Shown piece by piece: positions 34,301 to 43,689 of a DNA stretch of 64,000 nt; position 1 is the first letter of the stretch; the number at the start of each line of letters is the position of its first letter. The position numbers were made by a program, and so were the translations under genes. This stretch comes from Capitulum mitella (Eukaryota > Arthropoda > Thecostraca > Pollicipedomorpha > Pollicipedidae). The DNA lies in contig CP099839.1 of the NCBI GenBank assembly GCA_030062745.1, positions 20,469,324-20,533,323 of the forward strand. The letters are read 5' to 3'. The notes beneath the pieces are model-generated. The model saw only the letters and a list, made by a program, of their open reading frames with translations. It was not told the origin of the DNA and did no database searches.

Positions 34301-37300
34301 GGTCGTGATGACTCATCACCAGTCGACCCCGTGCCATCCAGATTTGACGTGTACCCTTTTCCACTTTTTAATGAAGACTAGTCTGTTCAATGTTATTGGA
34401 CCCTGAAGTCGTCTGAGGCAATTTTGCTGTGCATCGGGGCCATTTAAATCTTAACCAAGGTCACTGACTGTGACTGGCCTTAGACCAGCTATGATGGCCA
34501 TGGCTGTAAGTTTTCTTTTAACTGATTTTGAATTTCACATTTATTCACACAAATGCAGTGCTATGATACCTCTTTCCTAAAAAGCTGGAGTTGTTGCTCC
34601 AACTGGCGGTATGCACAAATACACGATACCGACCTACCGATTCAAGGTATGATGCCATTACTAAAAAGTCAACGCCTTCTAGGGTACATGGAGAAAATTT
34701 CCGATATGTGGATAATCTGAGTTAAAATATTTGTAAAATTCAGAAACTTGTGCCCTAAAAACTTACATCCATGGCCATCATAGCTCATCCATGATCAATC
34801 AAGGTCAGTGGCCCCGGCTGATCTTCAAATGGTCCTGATGCACGGCTTACATTGTCTCATTTGGCTTCAGGGTCCAAAAACATGGGGTAGACTCACTTTC
34901 GTTTAAACCTCGAGTAATATATATCTCAAATCTGGATGACAGGGGGTCGATTGGTGATGACAGGTGATCTTCAGTTATGTTCTAATCTAATCTAAAAGAT
35001 CCAAGGGTAAGCTGATGTGGAGCACGCGGGCAGGACATTAACGCTCACCAAACTATGGCATAATTGGACGAAGAAAAGGCACAAAACCAACCAACATTCG
35101 TCAAACAGCCTCAGAGCATATTTCTCAGGCGTCACTTGGCATTTGATAGGCTAGGATATCGAAAGAAGTTGAAACTGCCCAGAAATGTTTTCTGCCACGC
35201 TTATTGAAGATACCAGGACACCTGCGCTACATTTTCGCGTAGATTTGGGATCAAAATATGTTCATACAAGGAAATGCCTAATTTGATTTGGTGAGGTCAA
35301 AGGTCATGTCTAAGTCAACAAAAAGCGTCTTTTTATACAAAGAACTGGGACCTGCATCCAACTGTGCCAATCACACATTTCTGTGACCATCTGTCACTGA
35401 GTTACGGGCATTTGGATCCCGCAATGTCTGTAAAAATCGGTGACCTTTCATGACCGGTAACTTTGACCTCATAGGCCACCCAGGGCTACAAACTGGTGGT
35501 TGCCCATTGCTCTATAGATGTTATGAGCCCACCAAATTTCACCAAAATCGGAAGGAGTATGGGTAAGTCTTGTATGATCTAACACGGTGAAATCACTTTA
35601 TCACTATCACCCATCATCACTAAATCATAACTGCATAAATCCTAATCACTATATCATCACTACATCATGATTGCATCATTTAGTTCTCTGTTCCGTGGTG
35701 GAGTGAATGGCTGTATAAACTGCAAGAACCGGGGTTTTTGAAAGAGAATAGTGCAAACCGAGATCGCAACTAGAAAATTATCACCGAAGCCAAACACCTG
35801 GCTGCACTAATCCTTACACCCGATTGCGCAATTCCAGGTTCACGGCATAACTTTGAGGCGAGAGTTTAACGTGCCGGCATGAACGACACTGTCGCGCCGC
35901 AGCCGGTGTCTCTCTACAGGTCAGTTGCCAAGCGACCTGCAGAAAAAAAGCGAGCGCGGAGGGGACTCGAACCCACCTTGCCAAGGTGGGGAGAGGTGAC
36001 AAGCACTCTACTAAGTAAGATGCTGACACAGGATCGGACAAGACAAGATCCATCCACTTCGTGACTCTTGAGATTCTTTTCCAGCTCAAAAAAAAGAAGA
36101 AAAACTGGGGAAGTGATAAAATCACTCCAGGGCAAAAAAAAGGATTCCACATAAAACACTGTGAACCACAAGTTCAACGACGCACATGCGCCGACGTAAG
36201 AAGGACAGCTGATTGTGATCAGAACGCAAAAAGGAAAGTCAATTAACCCAGCATTGACTCGGGTATACCGGTCATCTGATTTGGCTCCTTAGAATGATGA
36301 TCGATGACATCGAACCATGCTGCTCTGAAGTATGTATTTTGCTTTACTTTTGAATGACAGATGATGTCACAGGTCACATCAAATGCGGAGAAGTGATCAT
36401 TTTCTCCAGAGTCGCCTTATGACGATGAAAAGCAGGCCAAGGCCGGTGTTCGTGTGCCAACATGTTCCTGACAACTTAATCACAATGCCAATGCCACATG
36501 ACTCAAGGTCATAAAAGGTCAAAGTCACAGATTGAGTCAAACTTTGCTTCCGTTATAGCCTGTTATGCAATGCACATTTTCTGGCCTATATGACGCGGAA
36601 TTCTGAAAAGACACTTTCAAACAGCCTTGGACACAAATGAGCTTTAAAATGGCCGAAACTACCGTGCATATGCAACAATGCAACATTTCTTCAGTTTCAA
36701 AGTTGGAGTAATTCGAGCACGCTAAGGAACTCCTGGATTTCTGGATAACCCTATTAGTCAGTCTTTCCTATGTTGCACATCTCCACGCAAAGTTGCACAA
36801 TAATGCAAAGGTCGACATCTCCGCGCCAATGATCCAAGACCTCAGGCACCAACACCTTACTACCTAAGCTGAAATCTACATAAATCCACCAAAGGTCAGA
36901 CGAAGAAAAATACTGCAATGTTGGAAGAAACGGTCGTGTAAGCTGTACGTGCAATTTGTTGCAAAAAAAATCACTAATCCATCTGGTCATATCCAAAAAT
37001 CGGTTTATTCAGTTCCTTTCCTAAAATGTACTCTCAGTGGAAATGGAAAATGGCAAATATATATCTAACATAGGATGACCTAGCACGAGATCGAACGTGC
37101 CCCATATTGAACTCTGAAGTTACGCTGACATGAAGTGCAAGCCAGTCACCAAACACTGTAAAACACCAATAATACGGCGAAGTAAAATTTGACACCAAAT
37201 CGCAAAATGTGGTCGTCTTTATGACGTTAAGAGGTGACCCAAGACGACATAGTTTCCAAAGCTTTGTCACTATGTGAACAATTCATGTAAGAAAATGTAC

Positions 37301-38846
37301 TGGAAGTCTCAGGATGTTGCATTCATTTGTTTGGGAGATATTTAAGAAATGCACCAGGAGGTGCGTTTAATGCCCCTTCCCCAGTCAATGGCGACTTAAG
37401 AGCGTTAGTAAATTAAGTTGGTGTTTGAAGATCAGAGTTTGAGCACTGATGACCGCCGGAGGCAGGCAGTTTCAGGCTGAGCCGCGTCCTAGAGGAAGTC
37501 CCTTGGGAGGCCCCAGGCGGCACCGTGTTAAGTGGAGCGGCGGGCACGGACGAGCTGGTGTCCTGCACCCATATGGCGGAATTCCTTCGGGACAAAAAGT
37601 GGGGAGAAGGGACAAGTTCGTCATAAAATGCATTACCTGTTTCGACAAAGTCTAATTGCTGCGCCTGCTCCTCAACCCAGTTGTCAGCCCAAGGAATGTA
37701 GGGTCGCCTCATGCCAAGGACTGCAGATCACTGTTGGAAAACTGTTACTTTCTGGTGTCAAGGAGCATCAAAAATTTCTACTTTAAGAAAAATTTTGTAC
37801 TCGAAAATGGTCATTTGCCCCTCCCCCAAAAGACATGGGTATTCCAACTCAACCAGAGTCTGAAGTTGTTCAGTGTCCCCCCCTCCCTGGTTGATGGTTT
37901 ACCACCCATATTTGGCCACTGAAGTACACTCCAAACCCACGGCCAGCCGCCTTCCAACCCCCCCCCCCCCCGGTCAATGACTGCTGACCTACCATGGCGA
38001 CCCAGTAAACTAGTTTGCCCCTCCCCCCAAACAGGGCTGCTGGGTCCACCCCTGCTGGCAACATATGCTTGCAAAGCACCTAGTTAATCCATGTTTCTCA
38101 CGTAAATGAATGGCATTTTATACTCCAAAAGGGAATTTGTACTCTGACACCAGGAAGAAAAACCAGGTTTTCAGCACTGCTGCAGATGCTTTGAAATTTA
38201 TGATGTTTCTGATGCAATTTAGTTAACTGAAATCATTTGAATGTATTAAAAAAGTTAAGTTCACATGCAAATCATAAACTTGTATTCTAATCTGATACTA
38301 ACATGCTCTGTGCATCCCAGATATTTTTGCAATTCACCAATATGTTGCCTCAACTGGGTGCATGGTAACACCACATAATCCACATCTTAGCTGACATTCT
38401 GGCACCTATATATCTGAAAAGCTGGTTTAGGATTTTTCAGGTAGTTGCACACATGCTCCATTATTGCAGAACATGACTTGATTACATGACTTGAACCTAG
38501 CATACAAAAGCCTTGTTTTACATTCAATTTAGCAAGCTATGCTTAGTGTGACCTCCAGTCTTTAGCATCATGCCTGCAATCATTTGGATCAAATTTAAAA
38601 AAAAACTAACCTGTCTTCTAAATAGCCACCCTTCATGTCATGACAAACCAACATTCTTGGATAATTGGAAATGTCAGTTGTGTATCTTCCATTTGCATCA
38701 AATGAGGCAAAAGGCCTGTTGAGCAGAACTGTCGGACAATGTGAATCTTCCTTTTCCCAGGTCAGGAGTTCTTCCAATGATGAGATTGGCTTGCACTCCA
38801 TGGCATTGGCGTGAAGAAAATAAGAGTGCTCAGTGAACACTGTTCC
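16107..38846 (-). CDS. ENGASE: Cytosolic endo-beta-N-acetylglucosaminidase ENGASE (gene span)
   Basis: GH85 enzyme that cuts the GlcNAc-GlcNAc core of free N-glycans and glycoproteins in the cytosol, leaving one GlcNAc. Eleven minus-strand exons (38611-38846, 30595-30743, 30279-30442, 29977-30116, 29021-29186, 26833-27045, 24939-25066, 21643-21807, 21094-21243, 20464-20628, 16107-16323) total 1,893 bases, exactly 631 codons with stop, with matching phases at every junction. Landmarks in order: CHDMKGGYLEDR, FYHWPQIDEFVYFSHH, GWLLNIENEVE (the catalytic Asn and Glu of GH85 are in NIEN), VIWYDSV, DVYVGVDVFGRG, ALFAPGW, ADGFSGGGCLRV. Human ENGASE is about 740 residues, so about 100 N-terminal residues or fewer are missing. 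Introns total over 20 kb and are full of repeats. No N-terminal signal is visible in the recovered part. Confidence 0.93.
17767..18957 (-). mobile_element. piggyBac-type MITE, copy 1
   Basis: TTAACCCTGTTCCCGG at the left and CCGGGAATGGGGTTAA at the right are inverted and include the TTAA target site, the hallmark of piggyBac elements (TTAA target, CCC...GGG ends). Internal landmarks shared with copies 2 and 3: ATGGACCGACTTTGATGAAA, ATCGATTTGCCATGACAT and CACCTCAGGCCATTTTTGGC (read as complement). Orientation is opposite to the other copies. No transposase remains. Confidence 0.8.
20464..20628 (-). CDS. ENGASE: ENGASE exon
   Basis: Phase 2 in, phase 2 out: acceptor GGTCGCAG then T, donor CTCAG/GTGAGC. 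Encodes a variable stretch, SRHVLAGDECAAECLSDLAA, then a strand ending PGSSGWQLR, matching the SGGWVQ segment of the C-terminal beta-domain of human ENGASE. Similarity is weak, but phase and position fit. Confidence 0.72.
20700..20880. repeat. Short CACT/CTACT-rich low-complexity stretch
   Basis: Repeats of the type ACTACTCCTATAGTACTGCT and ACTCAACACTCTACTG in an ENGASE intron. No coding signal. Confidence 0.35.
21094..21243 (-). CDS. ENGASE: ENGASE exon (beta-domain)
   Basis: Acceptor GTGTCCGCCAG then G, donor CCTCAG/GTCCGC; 150 bases with phase 2 on both sides. Reads RLFACDLVL, then LGALYALKA, matching human RLFSLQAPV and the following strand with VYKLEG. The acceptor belongs to a 52-bp tandem array. 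Confidence 0.82.
21244..21540 (-). repeat. 52-bp minisatellite carrying the ENGASE acceptor
   Basis: CTGGCGGACAC or its variants occur at 21244, 21296, 21348, 21400, 21452 and 21504, exactly 52 bp apart. On the minus strand each intact unit reads GTGTCCGCCAG, identical to the acceptor used by the adjacent exon at 21243. Two units (21400, 21452) have mutated this site. Confidence 0.92.
21643..21807 (-). CDS. ENGASE: ENGASE exon with DGFSGGG motif
   Basis: Acceptor CGTGTGCCAG then G, donor TTCAG/GTCAGT. Reads AGWQVHHTMADGFSGGGCLR, matching the EDAWHGGSSLLV segment of human ENGASE (strand plus glycine turn of the galactose-binding-like domain). The exon end AACGACTCCGACACCGGGTC is repeated once in the intron at about 21602-21626. 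Confidence 0.88.
23098..23520 (+). repeat. Left arm of inverted repeat pair
   Basis: About 420 bases, diverged from the reverse complement of 24400-24830. Shared blocks include TGCTGCTATCTTTCCGAGTC versus TACTGCTACCATTCCGAATC, and the motif CAGATGGCCAGTGCGTGCCG (with small differences). The translations of the arms correspond (FRVSWDPEASRWSLTP versus FRIPWDSEASWWSLTP), so the ancestral repeat may have been coding. Family unknown. Confidence 0.65.
24400..24830 (-). repeat. Right arm of inverted repeat pair
   Basis: Minus-strand counterpart of 23098-23520, with about 0.9 kb between the arms. It contains the ORF end YLFLQMVSACRQQ, paralleled by YLLLQMASACRQK in the left arm. The arms may be the ends of one element or two copies inserted head to head. 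It ends about 100 bases before the ENGASE exon at 24939. Confidence 0.65.
24939..25066 (-). CDS. ENGASE: ENGASE exon
   Basis: Acceptor CGGACAG (phase 0), donor TTCAC/GTTACT (phase 2). Starts VTSDRPWHRLSAQGLQPS, matching human GPWYHLSAQEIQP, then a Gln/Pro-rich loop longer than in human. The donor is non-consensus (GTTACT); it was chosen because it gives the phase needed by the next exon. Confidence 0.8.
26833..27045 (-). CDS. ENGASE: ENGASE exon with ALFAPGW
   Basis: 71 codons, phase 0, acceptor GTGTCGTCAG, donor GGACAG/GTGGGT. Reads PVAEARWLGLSSALFAPGW, then LPLHTNFCQGRGHRRYASGQ, matching human FSVALFAPGW and LPFVTSFCLGMG at the end of the GH85 barrel. The acceptor is the last copy of a 29-bp tandem array. 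Confidence 0.9.
27046..27630 (-). repeat. 29-bp minisatellite carrying the ENGASE acceptor
   Basis: CCGGCTGAC recurs every 29 bp (27071, 27100, 27129 and on), followed by longer variant units to about 27630. On the minus strand each unit reads CTGTGTCGTCAGCCGGTG: both the acceptor and the first exon bases (CCGGTG) of the adjacent ENGASE exon are repeated. Roughly 15-20 copies in all. Confidence 0.93.
29021..29186 (-). CDS. ENGASE: ENGASE exon with DVYVGVDVFGRG
   Basis: Acceptor CTGTCCAG then A (completes GA/A), donor CGG/GTGAGT. Reads CYFHLCDGIFLNYGW, then DVYVGVDVFGRGCMGGGGF, nearly identical in pattern to human ENGASE (SCDGFFTNYNW and DVYVGVDVFARG). It is part of the GH85 TIM barrel and substrate pocket. 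Confidence 0.95.
29977..30116 (-). CDS. ENGASE: ENGASE exon with VIWYDSV
   Basis: Acceptor GCCTTCAG, donor AATGA/GTGAGT, phase 0 to 2. Reads LAALRYLVAQLTMRMHEAVP, then VIWYDSVTKGGTLHWQDELN, matching human LRYLTTQLHR and VLWYDSVVQSGQLKWQDELN. Confidence 0.95.
30279..30442 (-). CDS. ENGASE: ENGASE catalytic exon (NIEN)
   Basis: Acceptor GGGCCCCAG then GA, donor CGCAG/GTGGGG. Reads GTIITESAAGRDTCRRLL, then LHYGLDGWLLNIENEVEPAQ. The NIEN motif holds the GH85 catalytic pair: Asn, which orients the substrate N-acetyl group, and Glu, the general acid/base. Both are intact, so activity is plausible. Confidence 0.95.
30595..30743 (-). CDS. ENGASE: ENGASE exon with FYHWPQIDEFVYFSHH
   Basis: Acceptor GTTTCAG then A (completes AG/A), donor CTACG/GTACGT. 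Reads FHEGHDDCTSYTFYHWPQID, then EFVYFSHHFVTVPPCGW and AAHTHGVPIYG, matching human AFYHWQCIDVFVYFSHH and the following loop. Confidence 0.96.
30780..31600 (-). mobile_element. Penelope-like retroelement relic, minus copy
   Basis: Minus-strand translation at 31289-31495 contains KGVVCKLSCQCVVGYVDETG, then RTLNVRQKEH, the GIY-YIG endonuclease pattern (YIGETGRxLxxRxKEH) of Penelope-like elements. A downstream piece, VEPQWRTRVAREMIEIK (31288-31094, other frame), is the usual C-terminal continuation. It is frameshifted, 5'-truncated and inactive. It lies in the large second ENGASE intron. Confidence 0.7.
31690..32190 (+). mobile_element. Penelope-like retroelement relic, plus copy
   Basis: Plus-strand frame ILAVEPQWRRRVTREVTEIK, then KAGINMKCGKVYISPYG, matches the C-terminal part of the minus copy, and the following 3' UTRs align (e.g. 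CACTGATCCC and GACGAAGGCATCTCA in both). The two copies are head to head, with the shared C-terminal segments about 400 bases apart. Confidence 0.7.
33680..35590. mobile_element. 1.9-kb diverged palindrome (foldback-type element)
   Basis: Left and right halves are inverted copies around about 34635. Matched blocks: 33826-33854 with 35418-35446 (AATGTCTGTAAAAATCGG on the right); 34107-34120 with 35180-35193 (CCCAGAAATGTTTT); 34313-34345 with 34938-34965; 34377-34395 with 34868-34880; 34488-34513 with 34762-34787 (CCATGGCCATCATAGCT). The arms are clearly diverged (perhaps 70-75%). No ORF. The ends were not defined precisely. Confidence 0.75.
35934..36064 (-). repeat. tRNA-derived (SINE-like) fragment
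   Basis: On the minus strand TTAGTAGAGTGCTTGTCACC resembles a pol III A box region, followed by the perfect hairpin CCACCTTGGCAAGGTGG and GGGTTCGAGTCCCC, a B box (GGTTCGANTCC). A T-run follows at 35945-35951. The acceptor stem does not pair, so it is not a functional tRNA. Confidence 0.45.
37413..37712 (-). other. Unassigned 99-codon ORF in ENGASE intron
   Basis: Reads MRRPYIPWADNWVEEQAQQL, then FYDELVPSPHFLSRRNSAIW. Its composition looks protein-like and it is on the ENGASE strand, but I recognise no family. It could be a transposon fragment or a chance ORF. Confidence 0.2.
38611..38846 (-). CDS. ENGASE: ENGASE exon 2 (most 5' secure exon)
   Basis: Acceptor TCTATTCCAG, donor AGACAG/GTTAGT (phase 2). 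Reads GTVFTEHSYFLHANAMECKP, then ISSLEELLTW and PRMLVCHDMKGGYLEDR, matching human KPISFYLSSLEELLAW and TLLCHDMMGGYLDDR. An in-frame ATG exists (NAMECKP), but similarity starts before it (TVF), so at least one upstream exon is expected. Confidence 0.92.
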
Positions 38847-38989
38847 CTGGAATAGATATGGTATCAAAGCACAAAAACACAAGGAAGGCCAAAACAAAGA
38901 AAAAGAGATAATAACTAGCACAACTCAGCATATCTTACAGTTGCATGAAGCTTGATCACTGTTTAGATTTAAAATGCTGAGAAAGCATC

Positions 38990-39220
38990 CAAGCTCAGGC
39001 ATGCAACCAAGAGGGGGAGGGCATGGGGCCATGCCCCCTGAGCCAAATGATCTGTGCTATATGTTTAGTGATTGTACAGGAATATGTAACCACTTATGTT
39101 AGAAAAGCAAACATTGTTTTTTCCACATTAAATATGAGGTCCATTGTGCAATATTGTTACTTTTCTGCTAAAATGACAAAATCTGATATTTCCCCTCCCC
39201 CAAGGAAAATTCTAGCTATG
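38990..39220. mobile_element. MITE-like relic with GGGG/CCCC inner ends
   Basis: Starts CAACCAAGAGGGGGAGGGCA, then TGGGGCCATGCCCCCTGAGC; ends TTTCCCCTCCCCCAAGGAAA, then ATTCTAGCTATGTGCC. Same general structure as 40.83-40.99 kb but degraded. Confidence 0.3.
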
Positions 39221-39519
39221 TGCCACGTATCCAAGCTTGTCAATCACTTCTTTAGGTGCAAAGAATTAGTACCAGGAGTGCATTTTCATGTTTGTGGGCA
39301 AGGCAAATTAAAAAAGAACTACTGGACTGGCATAATTTCATTGGGAACAGACATCAAGAATGTAATCCTTACAGCTATAACATGTGTGCAGTTCCAGTAT
39401 GATCTGCACTGAATACCACATTACACCAAAATCTCAACTCTTCTTACTGTTGAACAGAATGAACACTGAACTTCTAAAAACGGGTGTGTGGCTTCTCAGG
39501 CTTATGTGCCAGGATTTCT

Positions 39520-40110
39520 GCTTTATTTATGAATTTGAATGCAGTGCCTCTGGCTCAAGCATGCATGGTCTTGCATCAGGTCATCAATTTGCAAATTACG
39601 ATGCAGAGCCTCGTGCTCCGGCATACAAAGTAGTGTCTCGTCGGGGGTCAGTCAGTCGTCTGTGAGCGGCATCACTGTTTGTGGATTACAAAACACCGCC
39701 TCTTGAGCTCAGATGTCCAGTCTTGTGTAAGTCGTGTCTCGCCAGGCGTCAGTCATCTGTGATTCTTGTTTTTCAGTTAGAACATACAGCTTCTTGGGCT
39801 CAGGTGTCCAGTCTTGCGTCAAGTCTTAATCTCGTCGGGCGTCAGTCAGTCGTCTGCGTCTGCGTGTGATTGTCTGTTTTTGAGTTACGACACACAGCTT
39901 CTTGGGCTCAGGTGTCCAGTCTTGCATCGGGTCCTGTGTCTCGTCGGGCGTCAGTCAGTCGTCTGTCCGTGTGTTAGCATTGTTTGTTTGTTTGTTTGTG
40001 ATTTAGGACACACAGCCTCCTGGGCTCATCAGTCCAAAGTCTTGGATCACGTCTTGGGTCCCGTGGGGCATCCGTCAGTCTATGTGTGTGGGCAGTGTTT
40101 CACTGCTGGG
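39520..40110. repeat. Tandem array of ~90-120-bp units
   Basis: Four or five units with AGCTTCTTGGGCTCAGGTGT, CCAGTCTTGC, TCTCGTCGGGCGTCAGTCAG and TCGTCTG; the GTCCAGTCTTG core lies near 39715, 39806, 39912 and 40031. Unit length varies because of inner (GTTT)n and (CAGT)n changes. Confidence 0.8.
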
Positions 40111-40282
40111 CTATTTTGCATTAGACACACTGAAATTGTCTCAATCTACTATAGTGCTGGGCAAGGCCCTGTATGTGCTGGGCAAAAAATACCTATGCGC
40201 GGAAAGAAGTTACGCGGCAAATTGCGTTTGTGCTTACGTACGTACGTAAGTACATACGTAAGCACGAACGCTATTTGCCATA

Positions 40283-40465
40283 CCCATGGGTGTAACCAGC
40301 GGGGGGCTGAGGTCATTTTCCCTCCAGTTTCGGCAAAATGAGTTCTTGTCCCCCCAGTTTCGGTCGGAAAGCGAATTTTTTTCCGTAATTTGTGAGTTAG
40401 AGTATCCCCCAGATTTTCATTTGTCTTCCCCTCCCCCAATTTCTCGGATGTGGCTACACTGATGG
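40283..40465. mobile_element. Small MITE, about 180 bp
   Basis: CCATGGGTGTAACCAG...CGGATGTGGCTACACTGATGG: imperfect inverted ends around GGGGGG and CCCCTCCCCC runs. Probably related to the 40.83-kb element. Confidence 0.45.
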
Positions 40466-40827
40466 CCACACCTTGGGAAATTTCCCAAGACCTTGGGAAA
40501 TCGGCTCCAGTGTTGGGATCTTGTGATCTAAGGCGATTTCTTGGGGATCTTTGGATTTTGGTCGAACACTTTTTAGAGGAAAAGTGTGACTCAGCTTTCC
40601 GCCAAAACTAGTGTGGATTAATTGCCGCCTTTTTACTTCGGCACATCACGACGTCATGTTTTAGATGCCAATTCAGGTTAGGTCCGTGAGCCGATGTCAT
40701 TCATGTCTGGGATAATATACCAAGCTGGCAATGACAATCATGATGACCGATGGGCGCAGTCGATTACGCAAACCCTGTCTTAGAGTCGCGCCACGCCGAC
40801 CCGAGGTCTCGGCTGTAGCCCGCCGTA

Positions 40828-40992
40828 TATCACAGGCATAGCCAGGGGGTCCTCGAGGCCCGGCTCCCCTCCAGGCCCCATTTTCTGTGAAAATCATTAC
40901 ACATAGTCTTCATGGCAGGCGGTTTTCGCATGATTTCATTTCACACTTAGCTCCCCTCCCCTTAGCAAAATCGTGGCTGCGCCCCTGCCGTA
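40828..40992. mobile_element. MITE with CAGGGGCGTAGCC-type ends
   Basis: CAGGCATAGCCAGGGGG at the left and AAAATCGTGGCTGCGCCCCT plus G at the right are inverted (consensus CAGGGGCGYAGCCA). Inner CCCGGCTCCCCTCC and TAGCTCCCCTCCCC. This is a common invertebrate short element type; the superfamily was not determined. Confidence 0.55.
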
Positions 40993-43048
40993 TACCAAAT
41001 GTTAGCTCCCCGAGAATCGAGATTTCTGATCTGGTACGTAATACGCACCTTGATATCTGCGTATCAGTACCACTTCAATAAGTGTTAATAACGTTTAAAA
41101 ACGATCTTCGGATGTTGGGGATATGTGACGCCAAAAGGGAAATCTTCGTCAGTGTTAGGAAATTTAGCCTGACCTGAGCGGTAACAATGAAGTAGTTTTT
41201 TTTCGCCCAAGTAGGGAGGGGGCGACGGGGGCCGGCCTACCATGTGACATAATGACATGCTAAAAGATCAGGTCGGCTGCGTCCGAAGAGAGGAAGCGGC
41301 AGTTCCGACGGATGTGTCTTAAACTTGGCGGTGTTTTGGTACGAATGTTGCAAAAATTGACTGTGGGTAACGACCATGGGAACCTCAGAAAGGAAATGCA
41401 GCTGTGTAGTGGCGAGGAACTTTACAGTAGTTGAACACAAGTTTTCCGCGCCAGGCAGTCTTCACGGCTGACGGGGTTTGGGTATTGAGCGATCGTTCTA
41501 AGTAAGGCTTGGGGATGAACCTGAATAGGAGTCATATGGGCAGAGTCAGTGAAAGGGATAGAATTTTGCATTTTTGTATTCTGCCCTCACGTGGTAATCT
41601 GTATGCACTGAAAACCCCTGGGTGCAAAATGCTAACTGAAAGCGAAATACCAGCCCTATTAATATTTTGTGGCTCATTTAATCCTAGTGTTACCTTGAAT
41701 TCGTTTATGGCGATTATTGCTGCAGATGTTGTGGCCGTCTACGAGACTTGTACATACGATCCACATTAAAAGAAACAAACCGTACTAATAGGTTGTCTTT
41801 CGTTAGTTCTGTCTGCTGCGAAATCTGCTCCGGCCCTGTGCCTAAACGGGTTAGCGGATTGGCGCGTGCCGCGTACCGTTCGGAAGATCTCTAACGTCGA
41901 CAGCGCATCCGCTAATTTTTGTCGCACAGCGGCCCGTCGTTGAAGCTAGCTGCGCTCTTCAAGGGCAATTTCTTGCCCGTTGGGATAATACGTAAAACGG
42001 GAAACGCAAACAGAGCCAAACATCGTTTCGGTTCCGTCCAGTTTTCTCGGCAACCACGGGTCGGATCGGCGCGAGACGCGCCAACCTGAAATAAGAACTG
42101 AACGGGCAATCGCATGACGCACAGCACGTTTCAATGCGCGCTGCATGTGCCACGCACCAGCGATGGCCATGTGGAAAGGCTGTTTCTGGGCGTTTTCCAA
42201 GATTGGGTGTGACGCTGGTGATCCAGGGATCGAAGCGACTTGGAAGAAGCATCGCGGTGTAGCTCAATGTAGCGTCTTTAGTTCGTACTGGCAGCCAAAC
42301 ACCCCCGGCCCACAGTTCGGGTGCCACGTCGCCTGGAAGCGCAAGATACATTCATCTTCGAACCCTTTATTGATTCCACTTCAGCATCGCAGACTCGTGA
42401 TTTTTGCAGTAAAAGTCACATCGACGTGTAAACCGTTCTTTTGTGCTCCATGTCAACCCGAAAAATCATCGTATTTTATCGTAGCCTGTAATAGGTCGTT
42501 TGGTAAAGTTCCGCATGACATAACTTGGATTTATACCGAAAAAGAATAACATGCCGGCCGCGTTCGCTGACTCAGTTCACAACAAAATGCAATGAATGGT
42601 GCATGCAAGGCTCAAAACCTAGAATCCGCGTAATAAAAAAAAAAAATGATGAAATCGGCACATTTCGTTGTCAAAGCAGTCTTGGCTTCAGAAAGCCGTC
42701 TTAGCCACCCAGAGACAGATAGCATAAGATGTTCGATGGCGTTCGGACTTCATTCCAAAATTTTAGAGCACTTATTAAAAAAAACGTGCCTCACGTGCTT
42801 TCATGTGTGTTCCACCTTTTGTCTTCAGCAACCGTGGAGAAATCTGAGTTTCGGGTGTTAGGTTTTCTGGGAGGAGACTTCCCCAAACGCCCAAACTCGC
42901 CGCCTTACCCGCCGTGTGCAGGCGTGTGCAGTCTTGGTGGCAGGACGCGTGCCTGTCGTGTTTCGTGGCACAGGGGAATGTACAAAAACCAGTTTCCGGA
43001 CAATATCTGTGGGGATGCCGTCTGGCTGATGCTGTGCCGTGCCAACAG

Positions 43049-43277
43049 GGATCGGATGCGCCAGTTGCGCGGTAAGCCACCAAAGAGCTCGCGAGACTGG
43101 GTGCGGGAGAAGAAGGAACGTCGTCGCCGTCAGGGCAAGGAGGTAGCGAGGGACTCGAAGTACACGGGCCGGCGGCTTCTGAACGGTGTACGAGTGGTGC
43201 CTGGTGGTGCCGCTAGAACCTGGCGTTGTGTTGACGTCCACGGCGCCGCCCAGTCACTTCCATGTCTGCTGCATTAA
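43049..43277 (+). CDS. BUD23: Orphan exon like BUD23 C-terminus (18S rRNA methyltransferase)
   Basis: Reads DRMRQLRGKPPKSSRDWVRE, then KKERRRRQGKEVARDSKYTG and R, matching the C-terminal tail of BUD23/WBSCR22, the 18S rRNA (guanine-N7) methyltransferase (human: [20 protein letters not shown], then TQYTGRKRK). The acceptor was taken at AACAG/G (43048). After YTGR the frame runs on about 33 codons instead of ending in RKRKPRF, suggesting a diverged end or frameshift. No methyltransferase-domain exons were found upstream, so this is either a gene with exons I missed or a fragment. Confidence 0.5.
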
Positions 43278-43689
43278 AACCACGACCTTCCGGTTGTCCT
43301 TAATATTTCCCTCGTGTCACATTTGGATGTATCTACACTGCAATCACATCAACACTGATAAGAAAATGTTCACCACACCATTCTAATGCTGTCCCTGGGC
43401 CTAAGCAGCATTACGCGCCGGGTAGTCCCTAGTAAGTACAGCTTTTGCGTGCTGGAGAGAGGTGGATTAAATGGAGGAATCACGCGTCACACGAGGTTCA
43501 AGCGCTGCAACGTTGGTAACGAGAGCCGAGGCAGACGCGGCTGATGGGTGTCGGCCTGTATATCCGTTATTCATGGAGCGTCAGGATGGGGAAGGAGCAC
43601 GCTCGGCTGCACCGTACGACCGCCGCACTACCGGGCCAAGCCAGCCGCGGTCACGTTATTGCTACCACGACACGAGTCGGCACTGACAC

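Noticed and set aside
35934..36064. Functional tRNA gene
   Set aside because: B box and a hairpin are present, but the acceptor stem does not pair and the T stem has a mismatch.
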